Virus record (IMG/VR): IMGVR_UViG_3300036791_000819
Location: 1 to 43,890 of that record
From: a virus
DNA length: 43,890 nt
Reading direction: 5' to 3' (one strand)
Positions 33,922-41,087 of this stretch are shown piece by piece (within the stretch, counting starts at the first letter, position 1; each line of letters starts with the position of its first letter). Made by a program: the position numbers and the translations under genes. Below the pieces are notes generated by a model. The model searched no databases. It saw nothing but the letters and a program-made list of their open reading frames with translations, and had not been told where the DNA came from.

Positions 33922-34320
33922 ATGAAAGGACAATTCAAGTGTGACCAACCCGGATGCAGCGCGGAGTATAACGATAAGGCCCACCTAGGCATTCACCGCC
34001 GCGCAGCGCACGGTATAGCAGGACAATCCGCCAACGCGATCAAACACCGAGAGCTACGCCATGCCGCCAAAGCCGCCCAAGCCGCCGAAGCCAAGCCCAC
34101 CAAACGCAAATACACCAAAAGGAGCAACTCACTTGCGACCATCCCCCAAGAAACTAACGGCCACGTCAACCACAGCAACGGGCAAACCCAAGCCCTTTCT
34201 CGTCGCTTCCACGCCGAAGCCGCCCTCGCCGTTGCCTACGGGCGATTCCAAGCGTTATGCGCGAGCGTTTGCTTTGAATACGACTTTGGCTCCGCGCAGT
34301 TTTGCCGCCCGGTTCATTGA
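33922..34320 (+). CDS. C2H2 zinc-finger protein, 132 aa, possibly frameshifted at the end
   Basis: Residues about 4-28 (FKCDQPGCSAEYNDKAHLGI, then HRRAAH) form one C2H2 finger. A basic linker follows (KPTKRKYTKR) and a helical domain (AEAALAVAYGRFQALC). The frame stops at CRPVH. Skipping one T in the T4 run at 34300-34303 would instead give FAARFIELINNGETLR and a stop at 34351, which looks like a more natural end. ATG 33922 has AAAGGAG upstream. Likely a DNA- or RNA-binding accessory protein. Confidence 0.65.
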   Translation: MKGQFKCDQPGCSAEYNDKAHLGIHRRAAHGIAGQSANAIKHRELRHAAKAAQAAEAKPTKRKYTKRSNSLATIPQETNGHVNHSNGQTQALSRRFHAEAALAVAYGRFQALCASVCFEYDFGSAQFCRPVH

Positions 34321-34334
34321 ACTCATCAATAACG

Positions 34335-34472
34335 GTGAGACGCTACGGTAATCGCTTGGGAATCCCGATTGTCTGCGAGACCTGCGGAGTGAAGCCGCCG
34401 TACTTCATCCCACCGTGGAACCGCTGGCGATGGATGACGTTTCACGAGAAGACACACAGGGGAGGAAAATGA
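34335..34472 (+). CDS. tiny zinc-binding-like protein, 45 aa, GTG start
   Basis: It contains CETCG and later HEKTH, a possible zinc knuckle, and an aromatic middle (YFIPPWNRWRWMTF). The GTG at 34335 has no clear ribosome binding site and may depend on coupling to the upstream frame. The TGA overlaps the next ATG (ATGA). Confidence 0.45.
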   Translation: MRRYGNRLGIPIVCETCGVKPPYFIPPWNRWRWMTFHEKTHRGGK

Positions 34473-34792
34473 GCGGCCCCGGCGAAACCCACGTTTTCGT
34501 GGATGGCATCGTAGCCCGACGCAACCACGAGCCGTACGTCCGTCTCAACGTCAATGGAGAGGTTGCGCAACTCTCCATTGCAGAGGCTCACAACATTGCG
34601 AAAGACCTGTTGACGATGGCGGCACGAACCGAGGCCGATGCAATGATCCTGCGATTCTTCAAGGGTCATGATTTGCCCGACCAAGCCGCCGCCGAGCTAA
34701 TGGTGGACTTTCGCAGCTTCCGAATGCAGCAGGACAACGCGCCGGTAGAGACCAAAATCGTAGACCCGGACAGCGGGGAGTCTGTAAGATGA
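34469..34792 (+). CDS. hypothetical protein, 107 aa
   Basis: ATG 34469 has GGGGAGGA upstream and overlaps the previous stop. The N-terminal half is beta-rich (THVFVDGIVARRNHEPYVRL) and the C-terminal half helical (AEAHNIAKDLLTMAARTEAD). Not recognised; similar small proteins are common in early phage operons. Confidence 0.6.
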   Translation: MSGPGETHVFVDGIVARRNHEPYVRLNVNGEVAQLSIAEAHNIAKDLLTMAARTEADAMILRFFKGHDLPDQAAAELMVDFRSFRMQQDNAPVETKIVDPDSGESVR

Positions 34793-35013
34793 TGACCCAA
34801 GACGAACACATCGAATGGTGCAAGAAGCGCGCACTCGAATACCTCGACTCAGGCGACACCAGAAACGCCTTTACCTCGATGTTGAGCGATATATGCAAGC
34901 ACCCGGATTGTGAGAACCACCCCGGCCTACTGATAGGAGCAGGGTTTATGATGCTCCCCGGCTGGATTGACAACCCGGTAGAAGTCCGCCGCTGGATTGT
35001 GGGGTTTCGATGA
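34789..35013 (+). CDS. conserved small phage protein, 74 aa
   Basis: The pattern W(C)KKRALEYLDSGD followed by AFTSMLSDICKHP matches a small helical protein I have seen repeatedly in phages and prophages, with no known function. ATG 34789 overlaps the previous stop; the adjacent ATG 34792 is also possible. The stop overlaps the next start. Confidence 0.65.
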   Translation: MMTQDEHIEWCKKRALEYLDSGDTRNAFTSMLSDICKHPDCENHPGLLIGAGFMMLPGWIDNPVEVRRWIVGFR

Positions 35014-35264
35014 TGGACACGACCGACATAGCCGCCGCCGCACACAAGCCCGATGGCATCGGAGTGTGCAATTGCAGCCGCCACACCGACAAGAAGAAGC
35101 CAAACCGACGATGCCCCAAGTGTCACGGCAGCGGAAAGCTAACCGCTTGCCTTGACTGCGAGGGAAGCGGATGGAACCCAGCAACCAGCGCCGCTTGCCC
35201 GAAGTGCGGAGGCAAAGGCTACATCCCGCCGCCGCAATACCAGATGGATCTTAAGCGAGCCTAG
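35010..35264 (+). CDS. DnaJ-type cysteine-rich zinc protein, 84 aa
   Basis: Three CxxCxGxG-like repeats are visible (CPKCHGSG, CLDCEGSG, CPKCGGKG) plus a CNC, as in the zinc domain of DnaJ but without a J-domain. It may be a small chaperone-like or RNA-binding phage protein. It overlaps the previous gene by 4 nt. Confidence 0.7.
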   Translation: MMDTTDIAAAAHKPDGIGVCNCSRHTDKKKPNRRCPKCHGSGKLTACLDCEGSGWNPATSAACPKCGGKGYIPPPQYQMDLKRA

Positions 35265-35332
35265 AACCATACTCGCCACCGCAACGGCCCTAATAGCCCC
35301 TCACCCGGAAGAACCCCGAAGGGAAGGCTATT

Positions 35333-38065
35333 ATGCGGAGGCCCACCAAATTGCAGTTTCTTATCGGCCTGATTGTCCTAGTGGCCGCCACGAGCCTGTT
35401 CTTCCTAGTGAGGAGACCGAAAGCGCCGGTCGTATGGAGCATCCGGCACGACGGCGGAGACAACGTGCAATGCACCGGCACCGCCAACGCACCCTACCCC
35501 GGCACCGGATCAGGCGTACCGTGCTCATACAACCATCCCTTCCAGATGCTCACTTGGCAAGGGAATTGGGCAGCCTTCGCGCCCGGTGACACGATGGAGT
35601 TTGACGACCCGCCGACCAACACCACGCCCTACTATATAGGCGAGCAAAACAATGGAGTGGGAGGCGACTGGAAGCCGACCGTAGGGGGAATCTGCCCCGG
35701 CCCGAACTCCCCGGCCTCGCAAGGGTCATCCTGCATCTTCCCGGCACTGCCCAACAACGTCACCATCAAGGGCCAGAATTACGGAGCTTGCCATACAGCG
35801 GGCCACACCGGATTAGTCAACCCGACCATCCTAAGCGGAATTAACGGCATCTTCGCCCTATTCCAAGTTGGAGGCACGACCGGAGTAACCATCTCCTGCA
35901 TCGAAATCACGCAGCCGGATAACTGTACCAGCGCAGGAGCGGGCCACGGCCCCGGACAGTGTAGCCAATCGAGTAACTACATCAACTATGCCGGTCTGAT
36001 GCTGGAGTACCAAACCGGACAAGGGCCAGCCAACTTTACGGTGACCGATTTCGCGGTAATCGGTTTGGCAAATCGCGGAATCATGGGCAGCCATCTTAAC
36101 GTTGCCAGTACCGACACATTCACCGCATCCGATGTCTACGTGATAGGCAACGGGCAAGCCGGATGGGACGGCGACGGCGGAGGATGCAACAACGCATGTG
36201 AATCAGTTGGTACAGTCAGCATCGATTATGCCGACATCGAATTAAACGGATGCATGGTTTTCAAACCCTACAACTTCAGTCTCCCGCCGAGAGAAAACCG
36301 CTTTGACTACTGCTATGGCCAGAACACCAGCGGATACGGCGACGGATTCGTGCAGATCGCAGCGGGTGACATGACCATGACCATGAATCACAGCAAATTT
36401 AACTACAACACCCAGGACGGTTTCGACGGAGCGCACTTGAGTGATGACCCGAACACTCATCCGGCCACCAATGTTTACAACTCATGGGCAGAAGGCAACG
36501 CGGGACAGACTTTCAAAATCGGAGCGGGTGCAAACTCCGTAGCCATCAACAACGTTTCTATCGGCAACTGTCGTGTGATAGCTTCCCCCAACACCGCACT
36601 ATTCCCCGCCAATGTGACCGGATGGGTGACGCTCGATGGAGGCGACACATGCCGAGCCGGAGGCGATCAGTGGTCACTCACTTTGCGGCCCAACGCCACA
36701 ATCACAATCGAGAACAATACTTCGGTTGGCTATGGGACCGTGATGTGGGATTTCACCTGTTCTTTGTTTGTTACCGACTGTAACGGAGGCATGTTCATCT
36801 TTAAAAACAACCTCTCAAAAGGCTACCCCGACGCGTCAAATGGCGGGCAATTAGCGGCAGGAATTTACCTGAATACGGGCAGCGCCCGCCGAGGCCAGAA
36901 AGCAGCTAAGACGCAGCCGCCCATCCTAGTCTCCAACGTCAGTATCGATCACAACCTATGGGACACCATGAAACCCGGCACCGCTTGCCCCAACAGTTCA
37001 GTGGATATCAACGGGCAGACCGTGCCCGAAACCAACGCTGTATGTCAAGACCCGCTGCTAGTGGCACAGACGAACGTAGACGCGATTGATCCTCACCTAA
37101 CCAGCGGCAGCCCCGCCATCGGCGCGGGCATCGCTATCAGCGGCATTACCACCGACCACGACGGCAACGCACGGCCCAACCCGCCAGCGCTAGGCGCATT
37201 CGAGCCGGGAGGCTCCGGCCCGCCGACCGTCACCTTAACGTCAATCGTAGTGACGCCCAACCCCGGCAACCTAGGCGTAGCCGCCAACCTCAACATGACC
37301 TGCACGGCGCACTACAGCGACAGTTCACTAGGCGCTTGTGTTTCCCCGGTATGGCAGACCACCGGAGCGCACACCAGCATCAACCAATCAGGTGTAGTTA
37401 CTGGCACCACAGCCGGGAGTGACACCGTAACCGCCAGCATTGCCCCAATCAGCGGCACCGCCACCGTCACCGTCACCGCCAGCCCGCCCACGCTAATCTC
37501 CATCACAGTGACGCCGAACCCCGGCAGCATAGCCGTCAACGCCAACCTCAACATGACCTGCACGGCGCACTATAGCGACAGTTCGACAGGAACATGTGCA
37601 AGCCCGGTATGGCATACCACCGGAGCGCACACCAGCATCAACACTTCATCAGGTGTAGTCACCGGCACCAGCGCCGGGAGCGATACCGTGACCGCCACAA
37701 TCAGCGCAATCAGCGGCAACGCCACGGTGAACGTCACCGCCACCCCCGGAGGCCAGCCGATTGTCATTGGTGGAGTACAGATCACACCCGCCGCCAGCGT
37801 CAGCCTCACCAACCCGCGAGTCGTCAACGGTCACGTGGCCTTCACTGTCAGCACCACCACAACCACTACCGACCTAGCAACGATTGTTTACAAAAACGCC
37901 AATTTGAAATACCTCGTTTGTGGAGTCGTGCCCAATGGTGAAGCTGTGCTGCATGGAGTATCTTGGGCAGCTACCGGTGCGAACAACACGGTAGCAATCA
38001 CGGCCCGCAATGGATTACAACCGGGAGAGACGTTAAGTATCCATGTCGATTGTTGGACGACCTAG
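35333..38065 (+). CDS. membrane-anchored beta-helix/Ig-like surface protein, 910 aa
   Basis: An N-terminal anchor (LQFLIGLIVLVAATSLFFLV, residues about 7-26) follows a basic MRRPTK start. Residues about 60-620 are Asn/Gly/Thr-rich with many Cys and read as a right-handed parallel beta-helix. Residues about 632-715 and 719-805 are two Ig-like (BIG2-type) domains, each with SIxVTPNPG, MTCTAHYSDSS and GVVTGT. A last beta domain ends at 910. The many paired Cys suggest export to the periplasm. AAGGGAAGG precedes the ATG. It lies among early genes, not tail genes, so it may alter the host surface. That role is inference. Confidence 0.7.
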   Translation: MRRPTKLQFLIGLIVLVAATSLFFLVRRPKAPVVWSIRHDGGDNVQCTGTANAPYPGTGSGVPCSYNHPFQMLTWQGNWAAFAPGDTMEFDDPPTNTTPYYIGEQNNGVGGDWKPTVGGICPGPNSPASQGSSCIFPALPNNVTIKGQNYGACHTAGHTGLVNPTILSGINGIFALFQVGGTTGVTISCIEITQPDNCTSAGAGHGPGQCSQSSNYINYAGLMLEYQTGQGPANFTVTDFAVIGLANRGIMGSHLNVASTDTFTASDVYVIGNGQAGWDGDGGGCNNACESVGTVSIDYADIELNGCMVFKPYNFSLPPRENRFDYCYGQNTSGYGDGFVQIAAGDMTMTMNHSKFNYNTQDGFDGAHLSDDPNTHPATNVYNSWAEGNAGQTFKIGAGANSVAINNVSIGNCRVIASPNTALFPANVTGWVTLDGGDTCRAGGDQWSLTLRPNATITIENNTSVGYGTVMWDFTCSLFVTDCNGGMFIFKNNLSKGYPDASNGGQLAAGIYLNTGSARRGQKAAKTQPPILVSNVSIDHNLWDTMKPGTACPNSSVDINGQTVPETNAVCQDPLLVAQTNVDAIDPHLTSGSPAIGAGIAISGITTDHDGNARPNPPALGAFEPGGSGPPTVTLTSIVVTPNPGNLGVAANLNMTCTAHYSDSSLGACVSPVWQTTGAHTSINQSGVVTGTTAGSDTVTASIAPISGTATVTVTASPPTLISITVTPNPGSIAVNANLNMTCTAHYSDSSTGTCASPVWHTTGAHTSINTSSGVVTGTSAGSDTVTATISAISGNATVNVTATPGGQPIVIGGVQITPAASVSLTNPRVVNGHVAFTVSTTTTTTDLATIVYKNANLKYLVCGVVPNGEAVLHGVSWAATGANNTVAITARNGLQPGETLSIHVDCWTT

Positions 38066-38081
38066 GAGGACAAATAACTAC

Positions 38082-38759
38082 ATGAGCACTTGCCCCCATG
38101 CATTGAGACCTGACATCGAGCCGCCGCCCCGTTTCATGCAAAAGCTACCCATTGACAAACGCGGATATCCGATCCCTTGGTTTGTTGACTACTTGAATGG
38201 CGAGCCGGAATTTAGGGCGATGGACAGACGCAAGTTCCGCCACGCCATTAACGATCGATTGTGCTGGGTGTGCGGAAACAAGTTGTTTGGCGAGGAGGTT
38301 TTTGTCATCGGCCCGATGTGCGCCGTCAACCGCATTAGCTCCGAGCCGCCAAGCCATCGCGAATGCGCCATTTATGCCGCCAAAAATTGTCCGTTTCTAT
38401 CCAAGCCGCAGATGCACCGCCGCACCGATGCGGAGATAGAAAAAATCAAAGTGCCAAGCCCCGGAGTCATGGTAGAGCGCAACCCCGGAGTGATGCTGCT
38501 TTGGTACACGCGGCGACACTCGCTACTCACCGTCCACAACCGTCCGCCCGCGGTTGACGGGATATTGTTCCAACTTGGCCGACCGTTCAAGCTGCAATGG
38601 TTTTGCCGAGGCCAGCCCGCGACCCGCGAGGAGATACTAGCCAGCATGGAAAGCGGGTTGCCCCTGCTACGCGAGACCGCCGAGAAGCAGGACGGCCCCG
38701 AAGGAATGGCCCGCCTTGAAACCCAGATCACAGAGGCATACCGACTTATCCCCTCATGA
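38082..38759 (+). CDS. cysteine-rich hypothetical protein, 225 aa
   Basis: ATG 38082 has AGGAGG 13 nt upstream, and the 9-mer ATAACTACA lies between them, ending on the start codon. CWVCGNKLFG, then HRECAIYAAKNCPFL (residues about 60-110) gives a probable zinc site. Similar proteins occur in phages and bacteria without known function. The stop overlaps the next start (ATGA). Confidence 0.65.
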   Translation: MSTCPHALRPDIEPPPRFMQKLPIDKRGYPIPWFVDYLNGEPEFRAMDRRKFRHAINDRLCWVCGNKLFGEEVFVIGPMCAVNRISSEPPSHRECAIYAAKNCPFLSKPQMHRRTDAEIEKIKVPSPGVMVERNPGVMLLWYTRRHSLLTVHNRPPAVDGILFQLGRPFKLQWFCRGQPATREEILASMESGLPLLRETAEKQDGPEGMARLETQITEAYRLIPS

Positions 38760-39001
38760 CGAAAATATGGGTGATTTACGCGCATCCGATTGACTACCCC
38801 GACAGCCCATTTGTGGTACGCGAACACCGCATTGAAAAAGGCCGATCCGTCCCCGAGGCCGCCCACACCGCCGACACGCTAACCCGAGCACGAAGGCTAA
38901 TTCCACCTGGAGCGCAGCGCGTGCCACGTGCAGAAGGCGACGAACCGCAGATAGTTGAATGGTGGTTTGGGAGGCCCGAGAACGAACCGGGTATAGAATA
39001 A
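38756..39001 (+). CDS. conserved small phage protein, 81 aa
   Basis: The order KIWVIYAHPIDYPDSPFVVR, DTLTRARRLIPPG, DEPQIVEWWFG matches a recurrent small phage protein of mixed alpha/beta fold and unknown function. It overlaps the upstream gene by 4 nt and is followed at once by a 9-mer copy and the HNH gene. Confidence 0.7.
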   Translation: MTKIWVIYAHPIDYPDSPFVVREHRIEKGRSVPEAAHTADTLTRARRLIPPGAQRVPRAEGDEPQIVEWWFGRPENEPGIE

Positions 39002-39005
39002 CTAC

Positions 39006-39542
39006 ATGGTTAGCATCCCCCTCCAAGGCAGAAAAGGACGCGGCAAGTTTGCGCTGATCGATGACGAGGACGAGCCGCTAGTCAAAGGAAGACGCTGGAC
39101 ATACCAGAACGGCTACGCGGTAACGCCCAAGTACCCTTCAGGCGTCGAATCGATGCACCGCGTAATCATGCACTGCACCGACCGCAACAAGGTTGTGGAT
39201 CACATCAACGGAGACCGACTCGACAACCGCCGCAGCGTCAACCTCAGAGTAGTTAGCCGCTTGAACAACTGGATGCACAAGACCAAGCGCCTAATCGACA
39301 CGGAGCACGAGGGAATTTTATTCGACCCATACACCGAACGATACCTAGTCAGGTTGTACGGCGATGTGGAGAAGCTACACGGCCAGCGCTACCATGCCGG
39401 AAGCTACAAGACCATCGAGCAGGCAATCAAAGTGCGTGACGCCGAGGTGAAGTACGGAGGCTACAGCACCACCCTCCCGCCCCGAACATGGGACAAACTA
39501 AAAACGCCCAAGGACGCGCCGGAGCCGACCGGACAGCCTTAG
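39006..39542 (+). CDS. HNH homing endonuclease with AP2-like domain, 178 aa
   Basis: The core MHRVIMHCTDRNKVVDHING (residues about 47-75) continues DRLDNRRSVNLRVVS, the H-N-N/H layout of HNH_3-type phage homing endonucleases. The C-terminal part (about 105-150: GILFDPYTERYLVRLY, then KTIEQAIKVRD) looks like an AP2-type DNA-binding domain. The ATG is embedded in ATAACTACATGG, with no clear ribosome binding site. It is the last rightward gene. Confidence 0.85.
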   Translation: MVSIPLQGRKGRGKFALIDDEDEPLVKGRRWTYQNGYAVTPKYPSGVESMHRVIMHCTDRNKVVDHINGDRLDNRRSVNLRVVSRLNNWMHKTKRLIDTEHEGILFDPYTERYLVRLYGDVEKLHGQRYHAGSYKTIEQAIKVRDAEVKYGGYSTTLPPRTWDKLKTPKDAPEPTGQP

Positions 39543-39562
39543 CATCCTCCCAGACGCAACAA

Positions 39563-39587
39563 AGCCTTGAGGCCACGCCCCAAGGCT
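39563..39587. terminator. hairpin between convergent genes
   Basis: The 7-bp arms AGCCTTG/CAAGGCT lie in the gap between the rightward HNH gene and the leftward gene ending at 39620. The T-richness after the stem is weak on both strands, so this is a modest terminator at best. Confidence 0.45.
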
Positions 39588-39619
39588 ATCTTGCAAGCGT
39601 TTAGCGGATGATTGGCGCG

Positions 39620-39928
39620 TCAGTGGCCCCTTTCTCCCGCAGTGTATTCGTTGAGTGCGTTAGCAATCCGCACCGCCATGTTTTTCGAGTCTGCCGTAGC
39701 CACCGGAACACCCTTGTAGACGACCACGCAATCTTTCGCCGTGAAGACCGCCATGCGAAGATCAGGACGAGGGAGAAACCCCCCCGCCTTGAGAGCTTCG
39801 ACAATCGAAGCGCCGGAGCTTACCCACTTGGTTCGACTAAAAACGTGGTACGCGCCGTTGTAGTGAACGAGAGCCGGAGCATACACCCGCGACTCTCGCA
39901 AGACCTGTATTCCTTCCCTGTAATCCAT
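39620..39928 (-). CDS. hypothetical protein, 102 aa
   Basis: The ATG at 39928 overlaps the stop of the upstream gene (TAATG); longer in-frame extensions run into that gene and are rejected. The protein is mixed alpha/beta (YAPALVHYNGAYHVFSRTKW; AVFTAKDCVVVYKGVPVATA). Not recognised. It is the only gene of this arm translated by coupling and not from its own conserved leader. Confidence 0.6.
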   Translation of the reverse strand: MDYREGIQVLRESRVYAPALVHYNGAYHVFSRTKWVSSGASIVEALKAGGFLPRPDLRMAVFTAKDCVVVYKGVPVATADSKNMAVRIANALNEYTAGERGH

Positions 39929-40380
39929 TAATCGATCCCCCAAGGTGCAGCGCCATAACCGGGAAGGTAGTTGATGAGCGAGTCTTTCAGCGCACTGCAA
40001 AACTTCCTCGCTTCAGACTCTTCCCACTCGGAATGTTCACACGACTGGTATTCGTAACAGACGATTGCTTTGATCCCCGCGACCGCCGTTAAATGCTTGC
40101 CGATATGCAGAGCATCAGGGAAGACGTAAGGTACGAGCCAGTAGTGCTCATGAGGCCCCGGCGTGTTGTCTGGATTGGTGAGCGTGTCAGGATAGCGCGA
40201 GTGAATACTGGCAAGGTTTTCCTTCGTCAACAACTCGCCTAATGCGTCCGCTGTCACCGAACGCCCACCAGCGAGACGCGGCACGTACCACGTCTGATTC
40301 GCGGGCAACTCTGCGGGACCATAGAGCGCCAATTGAACGAGAGTATCAATGTGTTTTTTGCTGACCATCCATGCAGACAT
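39928..40380 (-). CDS. conserved hypothetical protein (SKKHID type), 150 aa
   Basis: It begins MSAWMVSKKHIDTLV, a start I recall from a widespread uncharacterised bacterial/phage family. Later features are HEHYWLVPYVFPDALHIGKH and CEHSEWEESEARKFC. The ATG at 40380 has GTAGGAG about 9 nt upstream, directly after the diverged leader copy at 40432-40395. Confidence 0.7.
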   Translation of the reverse strand: MSAWMVSKKHIDTLVQLALYGPAELPANQTWYVPRLAGGRSVTADALGELLTKENLASIHSRYPDTLTNPDNTPGPHEHYWLVPYVFPDALHIGKHLTAVAGIKAIVCYEYQSCEHSEWEESEARKFCSALKDSLINYLPGYGAAPWGID

Positions 40381-40391
40381 TTTATTTTCTC

Positions 40392-40544
40392 CTACCCTTG
40401 AGGGTTGTTTGGGGAGCGTTGCTCCGTTGACGTTGTAGTCGTGGCGAGAAAGCAGATCAGACGCGCCACACCATGAGCAATAGGGAAAAAGAACATCACG
40501 AACAGAATGCAAAAAACTCCGGCCAAATTTTCGATGGGAGGCAT
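40392..40544 (-). CDS. small membrane protein, 50 aa
   Basis: A frame from the ATG at 40544, just after a perfect leader copy with its AAAGG ribosome binding site. A single hydrophobic segment (GVFCILFVMFFFPIA, residues about 9-23) and a Thr-rich tail follow. The last residues (STEQRSP) are encoded by the next leader copy, so coding and regulatory DNA overlap. Confidence 0.6.
   Translation of the reverse strand: MPPIENLAGVFCILFVMFFFPIAHGVARLICFLATTTTSTEQRSPNNPQG
40395..40432 (-). promoter_or_regulatory. start-associated leader, copy 1 (diverged)
   Basis: A diverged copy of the leader found at 40551, 40800, 41010, 41849, 42822 and 43576. The stem GGAGC/GCTCC is intact, the loop is AAC, and the distal part is altered (CCCTCAAGGG). 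It precedes the gene starting at 40380. Confidence 0.65.
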
Positions 40545-40550
40545 TAGGAA

Positions 40551-40585
40551 CCTTTCAGGGTTGGGGAGCGTCGCTCCGTTGACGG
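40551..40585 (-). promoter_or_regulatory. start-associated leader, copy 2
   Basis: A 35-nt conserved block. Reading leftward it has the dyad CCGTCAACGG, an overlapping hairpin GGAGC-GAC-GCTCC, then CCCAACCCTGAAAGG, which supplies the ribosome binding site. The start codon of the 50-residue gene follows 6 nt later (40544). Confidence 0.8.
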
Positions 40586-40588
40586 ACT

Positions 40589-40789
40589 TTATTCGCCCAG
40601 CTTGCGCCGAGCTTCAGCGCTAATCAGAGCGAGAATAAAAGAATGCTCCGGCCCAGCCGGAAGCGCCTTGATACACTCCCACTTTCGAGCGTCGATAATC
40701 CACCAAGAGCCATCGCATCGGCCAGAGACCAACTTAGACGCGTCGTGAAGAATGAGCGCCGCTTGTGCTGTTTCGGAAAGTTCGAGCAT
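40589..40789 (-). CDS. small hypothetical protein, 66 aa
   Basis: The ATG at 40789 follows leader copy 3. The product (MLELSETAQAALILHDASKL, then WWIIDARKWECIKALPAG) is helical with an aromatic centre. Not recognised. The longer frame upstream only reads through the leader and is rejected. Confidence 0.65.
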   Translation of the reverse strand: MLELSETAQAALILHDASKLVSGRCDGSWWIIDARKWECIKALPAGPEHSFILALISAEARRKLGE

Positions 40790-40799
40790 TGGGAGGATT

Positions 40800-40834
40800 C
40801 CTTTCAGGGTTGGGGAGCGTCGCTCCGTTGACGG
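40800..40834 (-). promoter_or_regulatory. start-associated leader, copy 3
   Basis: A perfect copy of the 35-nt block, located between the promoter at 40875-40847 and the ATG at 40789. Confidence 0.8.
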
Positions 40835-40846
40835 TTGAATAACTAC

Positions 40847-40875
40847 ACTATAGCACGGAGCCACAGAGCGGACAA
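40847..40875 (-). promoter_or_regulatory. sigma70 promoter, leftward
   Basis: On the minus strand TTGTCC (40875-40870), 17 nt, TATAGT (40852-40847). The 9-mer TGTAGTTAT (40847-40839) begins at the last base of the -10 element and covers the start point. The leader copy follows directly. Confidence 0.65.
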
Positions 40876-41000
40876 TGGAAAAAATAAGTGTAGGCAAGTT
40901 CAAAGCTGCCGTTTGAAGCAAAGCGGATGATGGAGTGCGGACGGTGGAACATCCGAGCAGTGGCTAAATGTTGCGCGTGGGATTCGATAGCTTCGAGCAT
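40848..41000 (-). CDS. small protein with C-terminal CxxC, 50 aa
   Basis: The ATG at 41000 follows leader copy 4. The sequence is His- and Ala-rich at the start (ESHAQHLATARMFHRPHS) and ends FFHCPLCGSVL, a half zinc-ribbon. The stop TAG lies within the -10 element of the next promoter (TATAGT), so the gene end and promoter overlap. Confidence 0.6.
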   Translation of the reverse strand: MLEAIESHAQHLATARMFHRPHSIIRFASNGSFELAYTYFFHCPLCGSVL

Positions 41001-41009
41001 GAGAGAGAA

Positions 41010-41043
41010 CCTTTCAGGGTTGGGGAGCGCCGCTCCGTTGACG
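41010..41043 (-). promoter_or_regulatory. start-associated leader, copy 4
   Basis: A near-perfect copy. The only change inside the hairpin is in its loop (GGC in place of GAC), leaving the stem intact. Confidence 0.8.
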
Positions 41044-41049
41044 AACCTA

Positions 41050-41079
41050 TTGGGGGAGCCGCAGAACGGCATCCCCCAA
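41050..41079 (-). terminator. strong post-gene hairpin
   Basis: TTGGGGGA (41050-41057)/TCCCCCAA (41072-41079) enclose GCCG/CGGC with one bulged base. It lies between the stop of the 249-residue gene and leader copy 4. No U-tract follows on the minus strand, so RNA processing or stabilisation is as likely as termination. Confidence 0.5.
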
Positions 41080-41087
41080 GGATGAGA

